Assembly: GCF_900142015.1 (NCBI RefSeq)
Contig: NZ_FQZN01000012.1
Location: forward strand, 62,001 to 126,000
Direction of reading: 5' to 3'
DNA: 64,000 nt
Source of the DNA: Bacteroides stercorirosoris
GTDB taxonomy: Bacteria > Bacteroidota > Bacteroidia > Bacteroidales > Bacteroidaceae
The notes below the pieces were generated by a model that was given only the letters and a program-made list of their open reading frames with translations, was not told where the DNA came from and made no database searches. The position numbers and the translations under genes were made by a program. Positions 62,585 to 64,000 of the stretch are shown here, piece after piece; within the stretch, counting starts at the first letter, position 1, and the number at the start of each line of letters is the position of its first letter.

Positions 62585-63739
62585 TTATAATGCTTTTTTA
62601 TACAAATCCAGAATAATCTCCTTCGTCACTTCACGAGGATTACCCGGTGTGCAAACATCAGCAATGGCAGCAGTAGCCAGTTTGTCGAGGTCACTTTCCT
62701 TGATGCCCAGTTCGGAAAGATGTTGCGGTATGCCTACCCTTACCGACAGCGCCCTCACGGCATCTACGGCAGCACGGGCAGCTTCTTCCTTGCTCATACC
62801 TTCCTTATATACATTCATCGCTTTGGCAATCTCCATGTATTTATCGAGTGCGGCAGGTGCATTGAATTCCATGACGACAGGCAACAGCAACGCATTGGCC
62901 ACACCATGAGGAATATCGAAAATAGCACCCAACGGGTGCGCCATGCCGTGAACAACTCCCAGACCTACGTTTGAGAATGCCATTCCGGCAATATACTGCG
63001 CCACAGCCATACCGTTACGGGCTTCGGCATTGGTCGGCTCAAACACTGCCGTCTCCAGATAGCGGGTAATCATTTCGATAGCCTTAATCTCGAACATATC
63101 GCTCATTTCCCACGCTCCTTTGGTTATCAAGCCTTCGATGGCGTGCGTCAGTGCGTCCAATCCGGTAGAAGCGGTCAGTCCTTTAGGCAGAGTGTACATC
63201 AATTCGGCATCTACGATGGCGATTGCCGGAATGTCGTTCGGGTCTACACATACCATTTTCTTTTCATTCACCTCGTCGGTAATCACATAATTGATGGTTA
63301 CCTCGGCAGCAGTTCCCGCAGTGGTGGGCAATGCAATGATGGGCACGGATTTCTTTTTAGTGGGTGCCACGCCTTCCAGAGAGACCACGTCACTGAATTC
63401 GGGATTATTGGTGATGATACCGATAGCCTTTGATGTGTCGATGGAAGAGCCACCGCCAATAGCAAGTATGAAGTCGGCTCCGGATTCGGCAAATGCTTTC
63501 ACACCCGCATTTACATTGCTCACCGTCGGATTGGGTTTAATGTCGCTGAATACGGTGTAAGGAATACCGGCCTTGTCCAGTACGGACAGTACTTTGTCGG
63601 CCACACCGAATTTAATCAAATCTTTGTCGGTCGATACAAAAGCTTTTTTCAAGCCGAGACGTTTAATTTCCTGCGGGAGCACTTCGCGGGCACCCGGTCC
63701 GAAGTAGGACACTTCGTTCAAGACAAATCTGTTAATCAT
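62585..63739 (-). CDS. fucO: Lactaldehyde reductase / iron-containing alcohol dehydrogenase
   Basis: This is 384 residues from the ATG at 63739 (MINRFVLNEVSYFG); a longer start at 63763 is less likely. NAD-binding GGGSSIDTSKAIGI, TTAGTAAEVTINYVI, metal site residues in GLDALTHAIEG and VGLGVVHGMAHPLGAIFDIPHG (two His) are canonical for group III iron-dependent dehydrogenases. FucO reduces L-lactaldehyde to 1,2-propanediol in fucose and rhamnose use. No sugar-catabolism gene is adjacent. Confidence 0.92.
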   Translation of the reverse strand: MINRFVLNEVSYFGPGAREVLPQEIKRLGLKKAFVSTDKDLIKFGVADKVLSVLDKAGIPYTVFSDIKPNPTVSNVNAGVKAFAESGADFILAIGGGSSIDTSKAIGIITNNPEFSDVVSLEGVAPTKKKSVPIIALPTTAGTAAEVTINYVITDEVNEKKMVCVDPNDIPAIAIVDAELMYTLPKGLTASTGLDALTHAIEGLITKGAWEMSDMFEIKAIEMITRYLETAVFEPTNAEARNGMAVAQYIAGMAFSNVGLGVVHGMAHPLGAIFDIPHGVANALLLPVVMEFNAPAALDKYMEIAKAMNVYKEGMSKEEAARAAVDAVRALSVRVGIPQHLSELGIKESDLDKLATAAIADVCTPGNPREVTKEIILDLYKKAL

Positions 63740-63812
63740 AATACGTTCATTTAAGTTCCGCACTTCTTTAGTGTTGATTTTGCGGAAGGTTGATACTTCA
63801 TTTTGTTTCCGA

Positions 63813-63846
63813 CAAAATTAGGAAATATACGGTAAGGAGAGGCAAA
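63813..63846 (-). promoter_or_regulatory. Probable fucO promoter
   Basis: On the minus strand TAATTTTG (plus 63813-63820) fits the -7 consensus, and TTTG (plus 63843-63846) lies 22 nt upstream. The leader would be about 70 nt. Confidence 0.5.
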
Positions 63847-63877
63847 ACATTCTGATTTTTATAGTATGCAGAATGCT

Positions 63878-63901
63878 TTTAGCGGGCGGATGCCCGCTAA
63901 A
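63878..63901. terminator. Hairpin between the last gene and fucO
   Basis: TTTAGCGGGC (63878-63887) and GCCCGCTAAA (63892-63901) form a perfect 10-bp stem with a 4-base loop, just downstream of the stop of the truncated gene (minus strand). It lacks a clear U-tract. Confidence 0.65.
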
Positions 63902-63904
63902 CTG

Positions 63905-64000
63905 TCATTTGAATCTCGACGTATCCACCTCTTCCCTCTTCTTCTCCTTATATCCTCCGAACTTATACGTAAACGATATGCCGAACTCCCGGAAGCAACT
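63905..64000 (-). CDS. C-terminal end of an outer-membrane beta-barrel protein (cut by window end)
   Basis: Only the last 31 codons are present, on the minus strand. They read FREFGISFTYKFGGYKEKKREEVDTSRFK and stop at 63905. The strand GISFTYKFG followed by a short charged tail is typical of the final strand of TonB-linked outer-membrane beta-barrel proteins of Bacteroides, although the strand here is followed by 18 residues. The type cannot be fixed from the fragment. Confidence 0.5.
   Translation of the reverse strand, partial: SCFREFGISFTYKFGGYKEKKREEVDTSRFK

Overview
The window comes from a Bacteroides chromosome. Three things point there: Bacteroides-type promoters (TTTG about 20 nt upstream of TAnnTTTG), Bacteroidales-type protein families (PcfJ-like, DUF5053-like, large TPR sensor kinases, an MORN lipoprotein-era periplasmic protein, FtsX-type permeases), and a tailed-phage genome of the kind found integrated in gut Bacteroides. 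The species cannot be read from the sequence.

Region 1 (1 to about 32,770) is the right-hand part of a prophage whose left end lies outside the window. It begins with small early genes (PcfJ-like C-terminus, zinc-ribbon protein, VRR-NUC nuclease, replication-initiator-like protein, DUF488, ParB-like protein and a TET-associated-glycosyltransferase-like protein). Packaging and structure follow in an unusual order: terminase, tail-completion proteins, tape measure, then ClpP-type prohead protease with fused scaffold, major capsid, probable tail tube, portal, connector, an 1818-residue tail-tip protein and a second tail-tip protein. A lysis cassette (holin, M15 endolysin, spanin-like protein), a small accessory region, DUF5053-like protein and a tyrosine integrase close the prophage beside tRNA-Arg(TCT). 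The most striking part is at 24,615-26,211. The C-terminal leucine-rich domain of the giant tail-tip gene faces a homologous, start-less domain on the opposite strand. Both are bounded by an 11-bp inverted repeat lying in the same codon phase, so inversion would swap the receptor-binding end of the virion.

Region 2 (about 32,850-64,000) is host core genome. An AbgT-family transporter, a response regulator and a huge tandem sensor kinase form a minus-strand operon, divergent from prs. Next come an MORN-repeat protein, an M16-like protein without its zinc site with kdsB, folK, a class A PBP, and then pyrB-pyrI-flavin reductase-outer-membrane protein and glyA. After a small pair of unknown genes comes fhs. 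The last block is an ABC efflux-type operon (lipoprotein, permease, ATPase) divergent from an NtrC-type response regulator and its kinase. The gap between them holds a sigma-54-like promoter and two palindromic sites 21 bp apart, giving a complete predicted regulatory circuit. fucO and the tail of a probable outer-membrane beta-barrel gene end the window.
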